63,056 bases of DNA. Origin: Thermococcus sp. EP1. Lineage in GTDB: Archaea > Methanobacteriota_B > Thermococci > Thermococcales > Thermococcaceae. The translations under genes were made by a program, and so were the position numbers. Under the pieces are notes generated by a model. That model was given only the letters and a program-made list of their open reading frames with translations. It did no database searches and had not been told where the DNA came from. Of the stretch, positions 18,027-27,146 are shown piece after piece (the first letter of the stretch is position 1; each line of letters begins with the position of its first letter). The DNA lies in NCBI RefSeq assembly GCF_001317345.1, contig NZ_JXCG01000010.1:1-63056 (forward strand), written 5' to 3'.

Positions 18027-18953
18027 AATTAGAAGCCCCTTATTCTTTTCTTCAAATGTGTTCAAATCTCCAGAAATTAGTAAAAAGCTTTTACTCACAA
18101 TTGCATGGTCTTTTAGGTATGTCAGTATTTCAAAGAGCTTTTTGAACCCAATTTTGGCATTAAGGTGTTCAATTCCCTCTATTGCGAGTATGGTGTTCCC
18201 TTGTTTCAAAAAGTCTATCATGAACTTCTTGGAGTCTTCAAAGCGTTCTGGTGAAATTGAACCGATTACAGGGACGTTTGTTATCCAGTAAACCTCTATC
18301 TCCTTCTTAAAGAGCCCTTTAATAGTTTCTGGGTCATCTCGTGTTATAACCATGCTTTTTCTGTTGTCTAAAATGTTCATGAGGAAGTAACGGGATTTGA
18401 ATTTGCTTGAGAAAAGATATCCTCTTGGCGAAGGCTCTTTGAGCTTAACTTCATCTTCAGATAGTGCAAGGAGCAAGTCATATAGTTCTTTTAACTCCTC
18501 ATAATGTTGTTGCGCTTTTCTTGACATTTGGGAAAGAATTAACTTTAACTTTTCATCCATGGAAACCCTCGCTAAAATTTCATAAATCTCTTTTTCTAGC
18601 AGTTCATTGTTCATGCACACACGGAGAACCTTTAGATACTCAGTAACACTAGTCAATGTCTTTTGAGGGGGTTTGATCTCAAGAAGCGGTAAGTCAAGTT
18701 CTATTGGTTCTTCTTCTGGATAAAGGAGTTTGAATTCGTTATAAAGTTCATCTCTATGTTTAAGATTTTCTTCAGAAAGCATAGAAAAGAGAGCTTTTGC
18801 ACTCTCTATATAGCTGTTTTCAGCAAGTTTTTTGTAATACTCGCTCTCTTTTTCTTTATTAGGTATCAAATAACTAAGAATTTCCTTTGGAGATTTATCT
18901 TTAAGATATTTAATGATTTGATCATTCTGTATTAGATGTGACCAAATCTCCAT
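18003..18953 (-). CDS. Rubrerythrin-like helical domain fused to DUF835
   Basis: 316 residues. Residues ~30-175 look like a ferritin/rubrerythrin four-helix bundle: ESEYYKKLAEN, LSEENLKHRDELY, LLEKEIYEILA and KAQQHYEELKELY, although several metal ligands deviate from the usual ExxH pairs. Residues ~185-316 form a DUF835 domain (MVITRDDPETIKGLF, LAIEGIEHL, SKSFLLISGD). A strong GAGGGGGAT site precedes the ATG. DUF835 is an archaeal P-loop-less domain of unknown role. The fusion suggests a redox or metal sensor, which is inference. A second DUF835 protein lies at 28265-29089. Confidence 0.72.
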   Translation of the reverse strand: MEIWSHLIQNDQIIKYLKDKSPKEILSYLIPNKEKESEYYKKLAENSYIESAKALFSMLSEENLKHRDELYNEFKLLYPEEEPIELDLPLLEIKPPQKTLTSVTEYLKVLRVCMNNELLEKEIYEILARVSMDEKLKLILSQMSRKAQQHYEELKELYDLLLALSEDEVKLKEPSPRGYLFSSKFKSRYFLMNILDNRKSMVITRDDPETIKGLFKKEIEVYWITNVPVIGSISPERFEDSKKFMIDFLKQGNTILAIEGIEHLNAKIGFKKLFEILTYLKDHAIVSKSFLLISGDLNTFEEKNKGLLISEFEFIS

Positions 18954-19033
18954 TCTATCCCCCTCTACTTTTTAGTCAGTTCAAATAGAAAAGCTTTTCT
19001 ATGATTTAGGCTATGGCGTTAGGAGGGTAAAAG

Positions 19034-19795
19034 ATGATAGATGCTCATGCTCACGTGGAGATGTTTAAGAGAGACGTTTCACCCATTATAATGGAGAGTA
19101 AAGAAGAATTAAAAGCTATAGTGGACTCTATAACCGAATACAGAAAGTTTCATGTGTGGAAAAGTTGGGAACTTTTGAAACCTTACTTTGGCTTTATATT
19201 TCCCACTTTGGGATTTGCACCTAATGAAGCTCGGAGAGGTAACTGGGAGAAGGTCAAAAAGGTAGAGGATTTTATTTGGCAACATAAGGATGAGATAGTT
19301 GCGGTTGGAGAGATAGGTCTTGATTACTACTATGCTCAGACGGAAAAAGAAAGAGAAAACCAGAGAGCGATATTTGACTATTTTCTTGGTGTTGCGGAGG
19401 AATTAAAGCTTCCTGTAGTCATACATGCTAGAGATGCTGAAAGAATAGCCTTTGAAATGGTTCAAAGAAGAGGGTTAAAGGCTTACTTTCACTCATATAG
19501 TGGAAACATCGATGTTGCTAAGGAAATTGTTGAAAATGGTCATTTTATTGGCATAAACACGGGTATAGTTTTTATCCCAGAAATCGAAAATGTCACGAGG
19601 GCTCTTGAAATTGAGAGCATTCTCGTTGAGACTGATGCTCCATATATGAGTCCGTTTAAAGGTGAAAAGAACAAACCTCAGTACATAAAAGTTGCTATTA
19701 AAAGAATATCTGAAATCAAGGAAATTAGCTTTGATGAAGTTGAACAGATAACAGAAAGGAATACGTTAGAATTTTTCAGACTAAATTTGGGGTGA
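19034..19795 (+). CDS. TatD-family metal-dependent hydrolase
   Basis: 253-residue TIM-barrel hydrolase: DAHAH (3-7), VGEIGLDYYY with metal Glu (~97), VVIHARD (~132), YFHSYSG (~155) and VETDAPY with catalytic Asp (~203). Probable Mg-dependent DNase or phosphohydrolase. The small gene downstream begins 6 bp after its stop, suggesting an operon. Confidence 0.87.
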   Translation: MIDAHAHVEMFKRDVSPIIMESKEELKAIVDSITEYRKFHVWKSWELLKPYFGFIFPTLGFAPNEARRGNWEKVKKVEDFIWQHKDEIVAVGEIGLDYYYAQTEKERENQRAIFDYFLGVAEELKLPVVIHARDAERIAFEMVQRRGLKAYFHSYSGNIDVAKEIVENGHFIGINTGIVFIPEIENVTRALEIESILVETDAPYMSPFKGEKNKPQYIKVAIKRISEIKEISFDEVEQITERNTLEFFRLNLG

Positions 19796-19800
19796 GGAAA

Positions 19801-20100
19801 ATGGAAGAGATTGAAAAGGTTAAACTCTTGTGTGAAAAGCTTGGAGAAAAAAATATTGTAAGGGCGATAGACTCATTTGTAGCTCTTCAAAAAGAACTTT
19901 CGAGTAAGAAAGGTGAGGACTTTGTAAATGTATCGATTTTGGGTTTCATTGAAGGAATGTTGGTAAGTTTTCAAAGAAAATATCCGGAAAACGAAGATGT
20001 TCAAGCTCTTCTAGAAGAAGTGAAGGCAAAGAGAGAAAGGCTTGAAGAGAAGTTCAAAAGAGCAAAGGTGCCACTTTTTGAGGGAAATAATAGTACTTAA
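19801..20100 (+). CDS. Small helical protein, possibly DUF3216
   Basis: 99 residues, predicted mostly alpha helical and charged: KLGEKNIVRAIDSFVALQKEL, then NVSILGFIEGML, and an acidic/basic C-terminal helix. Resembles a Thermococcales-restricted family (DUF3216) from memory; function unknown. ATG 19801 follows GGGGTGAGG; GTG 19792 is unlikely. It lies in an operon with tatD, and its stop directly abuts an sRNA on the other strand. Confidence 0.7.
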   Translation: MEEIEKVKLLCEKLGEKNIVRAIDSFVALQKELSSKKGEDFVNVSILGFIEGMLVSFQRKYPENEDVQALLEEVKAKRERLEEKFKRAKVPLFEGNNST

Positions 20101-20165
20101 CTCTCAGCCCTGGCTGTATTCATCATAGCCAAAGGGCTCGGGCCGTAGGGAAAGCTCATCACGAG
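20101..20165 (-). ncRNA. C/D box sRNA 2
   Basis: Minus strand: CTC, then a perfect C box GTGATGA (20156-20162), guide, degenerate D' CCGA, C' ATGATGA (20120-20126), a 12-nt guide, D box CTGA (20104-20107) and GAG closing on the opening CTC. A TATA-like AATTTAAAAG lies ~20-27 bp upstream (about 20185-20194). It is expected to guide 2'-O-methylation with L7Ae, Nop5 and fibrillarin. The D guide is complementary to CCCTGGCTGTAT; I did not place its target. Confidence 0.75.
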
Positions 20166-20206
20166 CCCGCCAAAATAACTTCTCCGTTTACTTTTAAATT
20201 TTTTCG

Positions 20207-21721
20207 CTAGTAGAACTCTTTGAATAGCTCACCTTCTTGGAGGTAGGTTCGTTTGAGCTTAAGGGCAGTTTTTGCCTTTTCTAGTTCTCTACCTAAATAA
20301 AAGGCATGTCTTGGAGAGATTTTGAAGTTTTCGAGAATTGTGTCAATTATTGCATTTGGTTTGTCTCCGACAACGGTTAAAACCTGATCAGTGCCCTTAT
20401 GGGCTATGACCCAGATTTTATCATCTTTGAGGAATATCCGGAAGTAAATGTCTTCTAACTTAATCTCCCTTTCTCTAGCCTTTATAACAGGTGAGTCTAT
20501 GATATACTCCACTTTTTCACTTCTCTTCTCTTTAAGGATGAGAAGATCAAAGCCTAGGTCTTTGGGCATGTTAAATAGCATCATATCTAGGGCCCTCTTG
20601 AGTTCTTTAACGACTCCTCTGCATTTTGGACTAACTTCGGTGGTTAAAAGTAAAGAGATATTAAGTTCTTTTGCAATTCCGGCCAAAATAGCGTTTATAC
20701 CAACACTATCTGCATCAATCATTTCTACGACGTTACCAACACCAGCCAATAGAACGTCCTCTGGATTTCTCTCACGATAAAATTGAAGAGCACTTAAAGA
20801 CCGTGTTAGATGAGGGATGTGTTCAAGAATTGGATCCAAGATAATTCTCTTATAACCAAGGCTAATTGCTTTTTCTTTGAGTTTCTCTAAAAATTCGACT
20901 CTTTCTTTTGGATTTTCTGGGAAATATCCTCTTTTCTGATTAGTTGGAATTAAGACAACTGGTTTTTTTGTAACAAGAGCATCAACATTGCCTTCGTCCA
21001 CACTTAAAAGAAGATCCACATAGTTCAACGCGTTCTCAAGTTCTTGTTCATTTAGGGAATCAAAACTTATAGGCGGGTTAAAACCATTTCCTCCTAACCT
21101 TTCTCTGATTTCTGGAATGTTTTCAATAAATTCAAGATTTTCTTCTCCACTTATCATCCCTACATCTATGATGTCGGCACCATTCTTTAGGTAATATATA
21201 GCTTTTTCTACGATTTTGTTTAGATCAAGTTTAGGTGCATCTACGATTTCTGCGACAATCCTCTGAGGAAAGTCCAATCCAACGGGTAAATTCCCTACCA
21301 AAAAATTGTATGGCTTCTTAAGAGCTTTTTCGATGTAGTTTTTATTTTTTGTTTTATTTTTTATATCCTCCACTCTTTTTAGCGCATCAATTTGAAATAG
21401 TTCATCAGCAGGAGTCTCTTTGCTTAGTTTAAAACCATTTCTAAGAGCCTCGAGTGTTTGAGGGATGTCATATGCATATTTGGGCCCTTTGAAAGTTGGG
21501 ATTCCCAAGGCCTCTTCGATCTCCTGAGTAGAGCCTTTAACTAATCCTGGAACCATAATTAGGTCGTAGTTCTTTATTTTGGCCTGTTTTAGATAATTGG
21601 TTATCATTCTTGGAGTTAAAAAAGCCGCAACACTAACCGGACAAACAAAGACATCACATCCTTTTCCATATTGTCTCACTAGAGGCTCTGCAATTTTTCC
21701 CGTGACTAAGAGAATTTTCAT
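20207..21721 (-). CDS. Dihydropteroate synthase-like protein
   Basis: 504 residues. The N-terminal ~140 residues form a Rossmann-like domain (MKILLVTGKIAEPLV, LIMVPGLVKGS). The middle is a TIM barrel related to dihydropteroate synthase (GADIIDVGMISGEE, ISFDSLNE, LAGVGNVVEMIDADSVGINA). A third region follows. Family members occur in archaea and may serve tetrahydromethanopterin or another pterin or C1 pathway; the activity is unproven. ATG 21721 sits ~30 bp after a TATA element (CTAAATATATTTA), implying a leaderless mRNA; longer in-frame starts lack support. Confidence 0.8.
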   Translation of the reverse strand: MKILLVTGKIAEPLVRQYGKGCDVFVCPVSVAAFLTPRMITNYLKQAKIKNYDLIMVPGLVKGSTQEIEEALGIPTFKGPKYAYDIPQTLEALRNGFKLSKETPADELFQIDALKRVEDIKNKTKNKNYIEKALKKPYNFLVGNLPVGLDFPQRIVAEIVDAPKLDLNKIVEKAIYYLKNGADIIDVGMISGEENLEFIENIPEIRERLGGNGFNPPISFDSLNEQELENALNYVDLLLSVDEGNVDALVTKKPVVLIPTNQKRGYFPENPKERVEFLEKLKEKAISLGYKRIILDPILEHIPHLTRSLSALQFYRERNPEDVLLAGVGNVVEMIDADSVGINAILAGIAKELNISLLLTTEVSPKCRGVVKELKRALDMMLFNMPKDLGFDLLILKEKRSEKVEYIIDSPVIKAREREIKLEDIYFRIFLKDDKIWVIAHKGTDQVLTVVGDKPNAIIDTILENFKISPRHAFYLGRELEKAKTALKLKRTYLQEGELFKEFY

Positions 21722-21914
21722 GGTTTGGTATTGGAGATAAATATATTTAGAGATTTTGCTTAAACATCCTTCCCGCCTGAAAGCCTCACCCTTCACAGTA
21801 GAAAGGAGGTAAATGTTTAGAATATTTACTTGATAATATCCTAGAAAAATGTTCAATATAGAGGGAAAGCTATTAAATATGGTGTGGACTTATTCGGATT
21901 TAGGTGTAAACATC

Positions 21915-22676
21915 ATGATTAGGGTTGAGGGACTCTCTAAAAAGTTTGGGGAGAAGATTGTACTTGATAAAATTAGTTTTAGTGTCAATGATGGTGAGAT
22001 TTATGGATTATTGGGACCAAATGGAAGTGGAAAGTCCACAACAATGAAAATTCTTGTTGGGATACTAAAGCCAACTGCGGGAAAAGTGGATATTAATGGA
22101 ATTGACCCCTCGAGAGATCCAATAAAGGTTAAAGAAATCTCGGGCTATGTTCCAGAAACACCTGTTCTATATGAGAGCTTAACCCCTGCAGAATTTTTCA
22201 ACTTCATTGCTAGTATTAGGGGGATCCCTGAAAATGTCTTGGAAGAAAGGGTCAACTATCTTGTTGAAGCGTTTGGAATTGAAGAATACCTTGACCAGTT
22301 TATTGGAACTCTCAGTTTTGGGACCCAACAGAAGATTTCATTAATCTCTGCTTTGCTTCATGATCCTCAGGTGCTGATTCTCGATGAGGCCATGAATGGT
22401 CTTGACCCTAAGAGTGCCAGGATCTTAAGAGAGCTCTTACTTGAGTTTAAAAGGGAGGGAAAAAGTATAATCTTTTCTACCCATATTTTGCCTTTGGCAG
22501 AGATGATATGTGATAGAATTGGGTTGATATATAGAGGAGGGCTTATTGTAGAGGGGACAATAGAGGAGTTGAAGGAGAAGGCTCATGAGGAGAATCTTGA
22601 AGACATATTCCTTAAGCTTACAGAGAGCAAGGAGGAGATTTACAATATAGTTCAGGCTTTAAAAGGAGCATTATAG
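21915..22676 (+). CDS. ABC transporter ATPase
   Basis: 253 residues: Walker A GPNGSGKST at 34-42, Q-loop VPETPV, Walker B VLILDEAMNGLDP and H-loop FSTHILPLAE. The signature reads LSFGTQQK rather than LSGGQ, as in many exporter-type ATPases of this subgroup. ATG 21915 is favoured over upstream starts because similarity begins there and TAGGTG precedes it. With the following permease it forms an exporter of unknown substrate. Confidence 0.87.
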   Translation: MIRVEGLSKKFGEKIVLDKISFSVNDGEIYGLLGPNGSGKSTTMKILVGILKPTAGKVDINGIDPSRDPIKVKEISGYVPETPVLYESLTPAEFFNFIASIRGIPENVLEERVNYLVEAFGIEEYLDQFIGTLSFGTQQKISLISALLHDPQVLILDEAMNGLDPKSARILRELLLEFKREGKSIIFSTHILPLAEMICDRIGLIYRGGLIVEGTIEELKEKAHEENLEDIFLKLTESKEEIYNIVQALKGAL

Positions 22677-22685
22677 GTGATTTTT

Positions 22686-24167
22686 ATGATCGGCACTCTT
22701 TATCGTGAACTTCATTATCAAATAGCTAAAAGGAATCCTCTCATTGCAAACGATGAAAAGCAGTTTAAAAAAGCTATCAAAAATGCAATGAGTATTAAGC
22801 GTGGCGTTGGGATACAAATTTTAGGTTTTTTGCCTTTTGGGCTCATAATGGCTTCTACTTTTATTTTCACAAGCGAGAAGATAGTTCTTGCTTCATTGAT
22901 GGTCTCTCTATCCCTTCTTCCCTTTATTTTTGCTATGTACGTGACTGCGATTCAAACTTCGTATATTCTCTCAGTTGGAATTTTTGAACCTTTGAAGTAT
23001 CTTCCAGTGAGACTTGGGTCAAAATACCTTAGTGGGCTTTTATTGCTTGAGATTTTCCCAGCTTTGGCCACAGTGCTCCCAAGCGTCTTCGTCTTAATGG
23101 TAAAGTATCCATACGCAGGAGTACTTGGGGTCTTTTGGGTATTTATGGGCCTCTTTTTAGGTCACACATTAGGACTCATTGCGGTAAACTTTTTCTCTCT
23201 TAAAATTCAGCATAGGGCCGGGAAGGGGCAGTCCATTAGAAACATTGCAAGAATTGTGCTTTTCTTCCTCTTTATAGGCATGTTCATGGTGATGAACTAC
23301 CTTCAGTATTATATACGGGATCATTCAGAAGAGGTTGCGAGAATAGTTGGAAAATATTTTATTGCATATCCTTTTTCAGTAGCCTCTATTTTTGATCCAT
23401 TAAGGAGTCTTGTTCTTCTTGGTACATATTTCTCTGTATTTGGATTCCTCTATTATTTGACTCTTAGAAGTGTATGGGGTAAGATACTAGAGCCTGCCGT
23501 GGTTTCGGAAAAACACATCGTGACTAAATTTAAAGCAAAGACCACGAATAAAATCTTTGCCGTAGTCTTCAAGGATTTTAAGGTATTTTTACGAAAGCCT
23601 GCAATGCTCGTTGCATTCTTGTTTCCAATTTATATACTTTTTCCAACGCTTATCTCCTCCTTTAGAGAGGGACATCTTAGCCTAGTGGAAGTTCTTCCTC
23701 TTCTCTTTATGATTGGCCTCTTTTCTGTTCCTGGCGCTGATGCAGTTCTCAAAGTTGAAGGGAAAGCCTTGGACTTTTTAAGGACACTTCCCCTGAAAAA
23801 GAGAGAATTTGTAGTTGGAAAAGTTTTATCTATGGCCACTGTGCCGATTTTGTTAGGGATCGCTCTTGTAGGCCTTGGAAGTTATTATGACTACAAGGCA
23901 GTAGTTTTATTCCCATATGCAATCTTGCTTCCATTGATAGCGTCTTTTACGACAATGTTATACTTTTTCCATTATTCCGGAGAGGAGATTGGAATACCGG
24001 ACCTCAAGTGGATTCATGTTATTTTCATGTTTATCTTAGTGGGAGCTATTTTTGCAATCATAGCTATTCCCGTTATTTTGAGCCTAGAAAATATTTTTAT
24101 AAGTCAGTTTATAGGCTTTATAATCCTGTTAATCTTGGTATTTCTTATACGCGGCTCTAGCAGGTAA
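22686..24167 (+). CDS. ABC transporter membrane subunit
   Basis: 493-residue polytopic protein with about 12 hydrophobic segments in two halves separated by a cytoplasmic loop (VVSEKHIVTKFKAKTTNKIF). Partner of the upstream ATPase, whose stop is 10 bp before this ATG; AGGTGA gives the ribosome site. Similar two-gene ABC-2-like systems export lipids, drugs or peptides. The substrate is unknown. Confidence 0.8.
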   Translation: MIGTLYRELHYQIAKRNPLIANDEKQFKKAIKNAMSIKRGVGIQILGFLPFGLIMASTFIFTSEKIVLASLMVSLSLLPFIFAMYVTAIQTSYILSVGIFEPLKYLPVRLGSKYLSGLLLLEIFPALATVLPSVFVLMVKYPYAGVLGVFWVFMGLFLGHTLGLIAVNFFSLKIQHRAGKGQSIRNIARIVLFFLFIGMFMVMNYLQYYIRDHSEEVARIVGKYFIAYPFSVASIFDPLRSLVLLGTYFSVFGFLYYLTLRSVWGKILEPAVVSEKHIVTKFKAKTTNKIFAVVFKDFKVFLRKPAMLVAFLFPIYILFPTLISSFREGHLSLVEVLPLLFMIGLFSVPGADAVLKVEGKALDFLRTLPLKKREFVVGKVLSMATVPILLGIALVGLGSYYDYKAVVLFPYAILLPLIASFTTMLYFFHYSGEEIGIPDLKWIHVIFMFILVGAIFAIIAIPVILSLENIFISQFIGFIILLILVFLIRGSSR

Positions 24168-24510
24168 TATGGAATATCCCAAGAACTCTCTCCTCTTTTC
24201 TGAGATCGTTGAAGATTTTTATCGCTTCCTGGGTAGGTCTTTCAATAACTCTTTTCCCTTTCATCAGTTCTTTGCTCTCTGGGAGGAGGGAAAGTATGCC
24301 GTAAATTCCAGTTCCAACTACGAGCACATTAAAATCTTCTCCCATATACTCTTTTAACTCGTCAGGGTCGAGCTTATGGCTTGTACCATGTTTGTTTTTG
24401 GATATCCACTTCTTTCGCTTTTCAATCTTTCCGGAAGGGTAGATAACAATATCATGAGTATAGTCTACTCCATTCACAGTTATTCTCCCAAATTCCACTC
24501 TCTCAATCAT
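24157..24510 (-). CDS. Mth938/DUF498-domain protein
   Basis: 117 residues of the Mth938 (NDUFAF3-like) fold: ITVNGVDYTHDIVIYPSGKIE, NVLVVGTGIYGILSLLPES and RPTQEAIKIFNDL. The biochemical role is unknown; eukaryotic relatives act in complex I assembly. ATG 24510 follows GGTGAG. Its start overlaps the end of the Nudix gene, so the two are coupled. The 3' end overlaps the ABC permease by 11 bp on the other strand. Confidence 0.82.
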   Translation of the reverse strand: MIERVEFGRITVNGVDYTHDIVIYPSGKIEKRKKWISKNKHGTSHKLDPDELKEYMGEDFNVLVVGTGIYGILSLLPESKELMKGKRVIERPTQEAIKIFNDLRKEERVLGIFHITC

Positions 24511-25027
24511 TTTTCTCACCTAATAACTTTAAGGCATCGTTTATGATTTCTCTATGGTCAAAAGCAAGTTTAAGGTCTTTTAATTCACTAATTCCAAAAA
24601 CTTTGGCCTCTTTAGCATCATCACCACCCTTTAATATGCCCTTGCCCTTGGCTAAAAAAGCTGTTGTGACGGTATGACCTCTTGGGTCTCTATTGGGGTC
24701 ACTGTAAACTCCAATAAGCTTTATAAGTTCTACGTCAAGGCCTGTCTCTTCCTTTGCCTCTCTTATTGCTGCATCTTCTACCCTCTCACCATATTCTACA
24801 AATCCACCTGGTAGGGCCCAATGGTCTTTGTAGGGCTCATTACGGCGCTGTATCAGAACTATACCATCTTTATAGAGGATTACTAGGTCTACGGTTAAAC
24901 CTATACACCGATGTGTTTCTACCCTAAGCTGGGGGTGTTTAGTCTCAATGAGCTTTTTTATTTCCTCTTTAAGAGGGGTGATATTGTACCCCTTTGGAGT
25001 TTTTATAAGCAGGATATATCTTTCCAT
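24503..25027 (-). CDS. Nudix hydrolase (ADP-ribose pyrophosphatase-like)
   Basis: 174 residues. The Nudix box is complete: GGFVEYGERVEDAAIREAKEETGLDVE (Gx5Ex7REUxEExGU). The post-box YSDPNRDPRGH segment resembles ADP-ribose pyrophosphatases. An extra N-terminal ~55 residues form a small domain (YNITPLKEEIKKLIE). ATG 25027 has AAGGTG upstream; TTG/ATG codons farther upstream are not supported. Likely hydrolyses an ADP-sugar or related nucleoside diphosphate. Confidence 0.83.
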   Translation of the reverse strand: MERYILLIKTPKGYNITPLKEEIKKLIETKHPQLRVETHRCIGLTVDLVILYKDGIVLIQRRNEPYKDHWALPGGFVEYGERVEDAAIREAKEETGLDVELIKLIGVYSDPNRDPRGHTVTTAFLAKGKGILKGGDDAKEAKVFGISELKDLKLAFDHREIINDALKLLGEKND

Positions 25028-25073
25028 ATGAGACACCTTGCTTGATAATAACTCACGTGGATTCAACCAGTGT

Positions 25074-25913
25074 TTATTTCTCACTATCTACTTTCTCAAC
25101 TTCTACAAATTTAGCATTTTCTGAAACCTCATTGAGTGAAAAATCAAAATTTCTTCGTTCTAAGAACATTGCCGTGAATGCGTTGGCGCTCTTCAGAGCT
25201 GGGATGAAGGGTAGTGTCTTGTAAAAGTAAGAGAAGGCCGCTAAAAATACATCTCCTGCCCCAGTAGATTCTTTAACGTCTTTTTTTATAGGTTTATAGA
25301 GATACTTTTGTCCTTCGTGATATGCAATCCCGCTTTCAGGGCCGTTAGATACCAACAAGACATCCACTTTTTTTGGATCTATATTATTTAAATGCTTGAA
25401 TTCATTAACATCAGCATGAAGGATCTTTACTTTGCTTAGGAAGCTTCCATCAATATCTTTCAATCTTATGCTCTCGTTTTTTACTTCTCTAATGAACCCT
25501 TGGATATCTATAGCTAGCCATTCCTCTTTAAACTTGTGCACCACCTCAGGCGGAATTTCATTTGCCACTGGATTCAGTAAGATCATGTCAAATTTTCCCT
25601 CTGGAATTTCTTCCGGAGAAAATGGTTCGGCTTTTGATAGAAGTCTAAGGGTTCTCCTGTTTTCATTGATGTATTTTAACTCATATGTCGTACTGTTTTT
25701 TGAGGGAATGATTATAACAGAAATTCCATGTTCTTCAAGTTCATTTAGCCATGAAATTGGAAATTTCTCCCCAACTTTGGTTAGAACCACTACCTCACAG
25801 AACTTTGAGAGCGCTAAAGAGGAGTAATAAGCGCCACCACCAACTCTCTCGATTCTCTCGCTTCCTTTTACTATTATGTCGTGTGTTATATGTCCAATTA
25901 CTAAGCACCTCAT
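25074..25913 (-). CDS. PfkB-family sugar kinase
   Basis: 279 residues of the ribokinase fold. RVGGGAYYSSLALS is the N-terminal glycine motif and ESTGAGDVFLAAF the C-terminal ATP/anion-hole motif with catalytic Asp; the usual first Asp of the signature is Glu. The sugar or nucleoside substrate is not determined. ATG 25913 follows GGGTGGA. It is divergent from the DapA-family gene, sharing a 47-bp intergenic region. Confidence 0.83.
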   Translation of the reverse strand: MRCLVIGHITHDIIVKGSERIERVGGGAYYSSLALSKFCEVVVLTKVGEKFPISWLNELEEHGISVIIIPSKNSTTYELKYINENRRTLRLLSKAEPFSPEEIPEGKFDMILLNPVANEIPPEVVHKFKEEWLAIDIQGFIREVKNESIRLKDIDGSFLSKVKILHADVNEFKHLNNIDPKKVDVLLVSNGPESGIAYHEGQKYLYKPIKKDVKESTGAGDVFLAAFSYFYKTLPFIPALKSANAFTAMFLERRNFDFSLNEVSENAKFVEVEKVDSEK

Positions 25914-25960
25914 TTCTTCCACCCGCAAGGTTTAATTAGGTTAAGGTTCTTTTTAAATTG

Positions 25961-26842
25961 ATGCCTATGTTTGAGGGTATTTTTGTTCCTCATATAACAC
26001 CCTTTGATGATAGAGAAGAGATAAATGAGGAGATACTGAGAGAACTCGTCCATTATTTTGCTGACGCAAAGCTTAATGGGCTGGTAACTTTGGGAAGCAA
26101 TGGTGAATTTCCCTATCTTAGCTTTGAAGAGAAATTAAGGGTTTTGAAGATTGTCAGAGAGGAGTCTCTTCTCCCTGTTATAGCTGGGGTTGCTGAGAAT
26201 TCAACGAGAGAGACTATTCAGCTTGCAAAAGAAGCTTGGGATATTGGTGTTGATGCAGTTCTCATTGCCCCACCCTATTACTTTAAGCCCAATAAACGCG
26301 AACTTTTGGCTCATTATTCAAGGATAGCTTATGAGGTAGATATCCCTATTTTGCTTTATAATGTTCCAAAGTTTACTGCAGTTAATATTGATCTTGATAC
26401 GATTGAAGAACTTGTAGAGGAGCATTCAAATATTGTGGGAATAAAAGACTCTAGTGGATCAATAGGTAGAATAGCCGAACTTATAAGAAGAGTGGGAGAC
26501 AAAATAAACATTTTGGCTGGAACGGCAGATGTGATGTACCCTTCATGGCTTTTGGGGGCACATGGGGCTGTTGTTGCTGTAGCCAATGTGGCTCCAAGAC
26601 TTTGTGTGGAGCTGTATAACGCATTTCTTGAGAAAAAGTATGAAAGAGCTAGGAAACTGCAACTCATGGTAAACTATCTCAATGAGGTTATTGTGAAGAA
26701 GTATAACCAGATAAGTGCCATAAAAGATGCTATGAGAATGTGTGGGCTTGAAGTAGGTTATCCCAGAATGCCTGCTCTTCCCTTGGATGAGGAAGCTTTA
26801 GAGGATATAGAGCAAGTTCTGTTGGATATTGGTCTCATTTAG
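25961..26842 (+). CDS. DapA/NAL-family class I aldolase
   Basis: 293 residues: GSNGEFPYLSFEE, the Tyr motif LLYNVP and Schiff-base Lys in VGIKDSSG (~162). The family covers dihydrodipicolinate synthase, N-acetylneuraminate lyase and 2-keto-3-deoxygluconate aldolases. No lysine-DAP genes lie nearby, so a keto-deoxy sugar acid or another pyruvate aldol is as likely. A TATA-like TTTAATTA about 25 bp before ATG 25961 suggests a leaderless mRNA. Confidence 0.83.
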   Translation: MPMFEGIFVPHITPFDDREEINEEILRELVHYFADAKLNGLVTLGSNGEFPYLSFEEKLRVLKIVREESLLPVIAGVAENSTRETIQLAKEAWDIGVDAVLIAPPYYFKPNKRELLAHYSRIAYEVDIPILLYNVPKFTAVNIDLDTIEELVEEHSNIVGIKDSSGSIGRIAELIRRVGDKINILAGTADVMYPSWLLGAHGAVVAVANVAPRLCVELYNAFLEKKYERARKLQLMVNYLNEVIVKKYNQISAIKDAMRMCGLEVGYPRMPALPLDEEALEDIEQVLLDIGLI

Positions 26843-26919
26843 TACACAATTCTGTGAACAACTTATGGTTTAAAAAAGAATTAAAAACCAGTTCCCGTAC
26901 CCATTTTAGGTGAGAGAAA

Positions 26920-27144
26920 ATGTGTTTGGCAATACCTGCTAAGGTTATTGAAATTAAGGATAACGTTGCTATAGTAGATTTTGGAGGAGTTAAACGAGAA
27001 GCGAGAATAGACTTCGTAAAAGATGTCAAAGTAGGAGATTATGTTATAGTCCACACTGGATTTGCTATTGAGAAGCTTGATGAGAAAACCGCCCTTGAGA
27101 GCATTAAAGCTTGGGAAGAAGTTATGAAGGCCATGGAGGAATGA
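26920..27144 (+). CDS. hypC: Hydrogenase maturation chaperone HypC
   Basis: 74 residues beginning MCLAIPAKV with the essential Cys2, an OB-like beta barrel and a C-terminal helix. HypC carries the Fe(CN)2CO unit with HypD to the large subunit of NiFe hydrogenases. GGTGAGA precedes the ATG and the stop overlaps the hypD region (ATGA). Confidence 0.95.
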   Translation: MCLAIPAKVIEIKDNVAIVDFGGVKREARIDFVKDVKVGDYVIVHTGFAIEKLDEKTALESIKAWEEVMKAMEE

Positions 27145-27146
27145 AC

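Noticed and set aside
20101-20165. Considered as an H/ACA RNA because of nested hairpins
   Set aside because: No ACA box at the right place, while the minus strand gives perfect C, C' and D boxes with a terminal stem.
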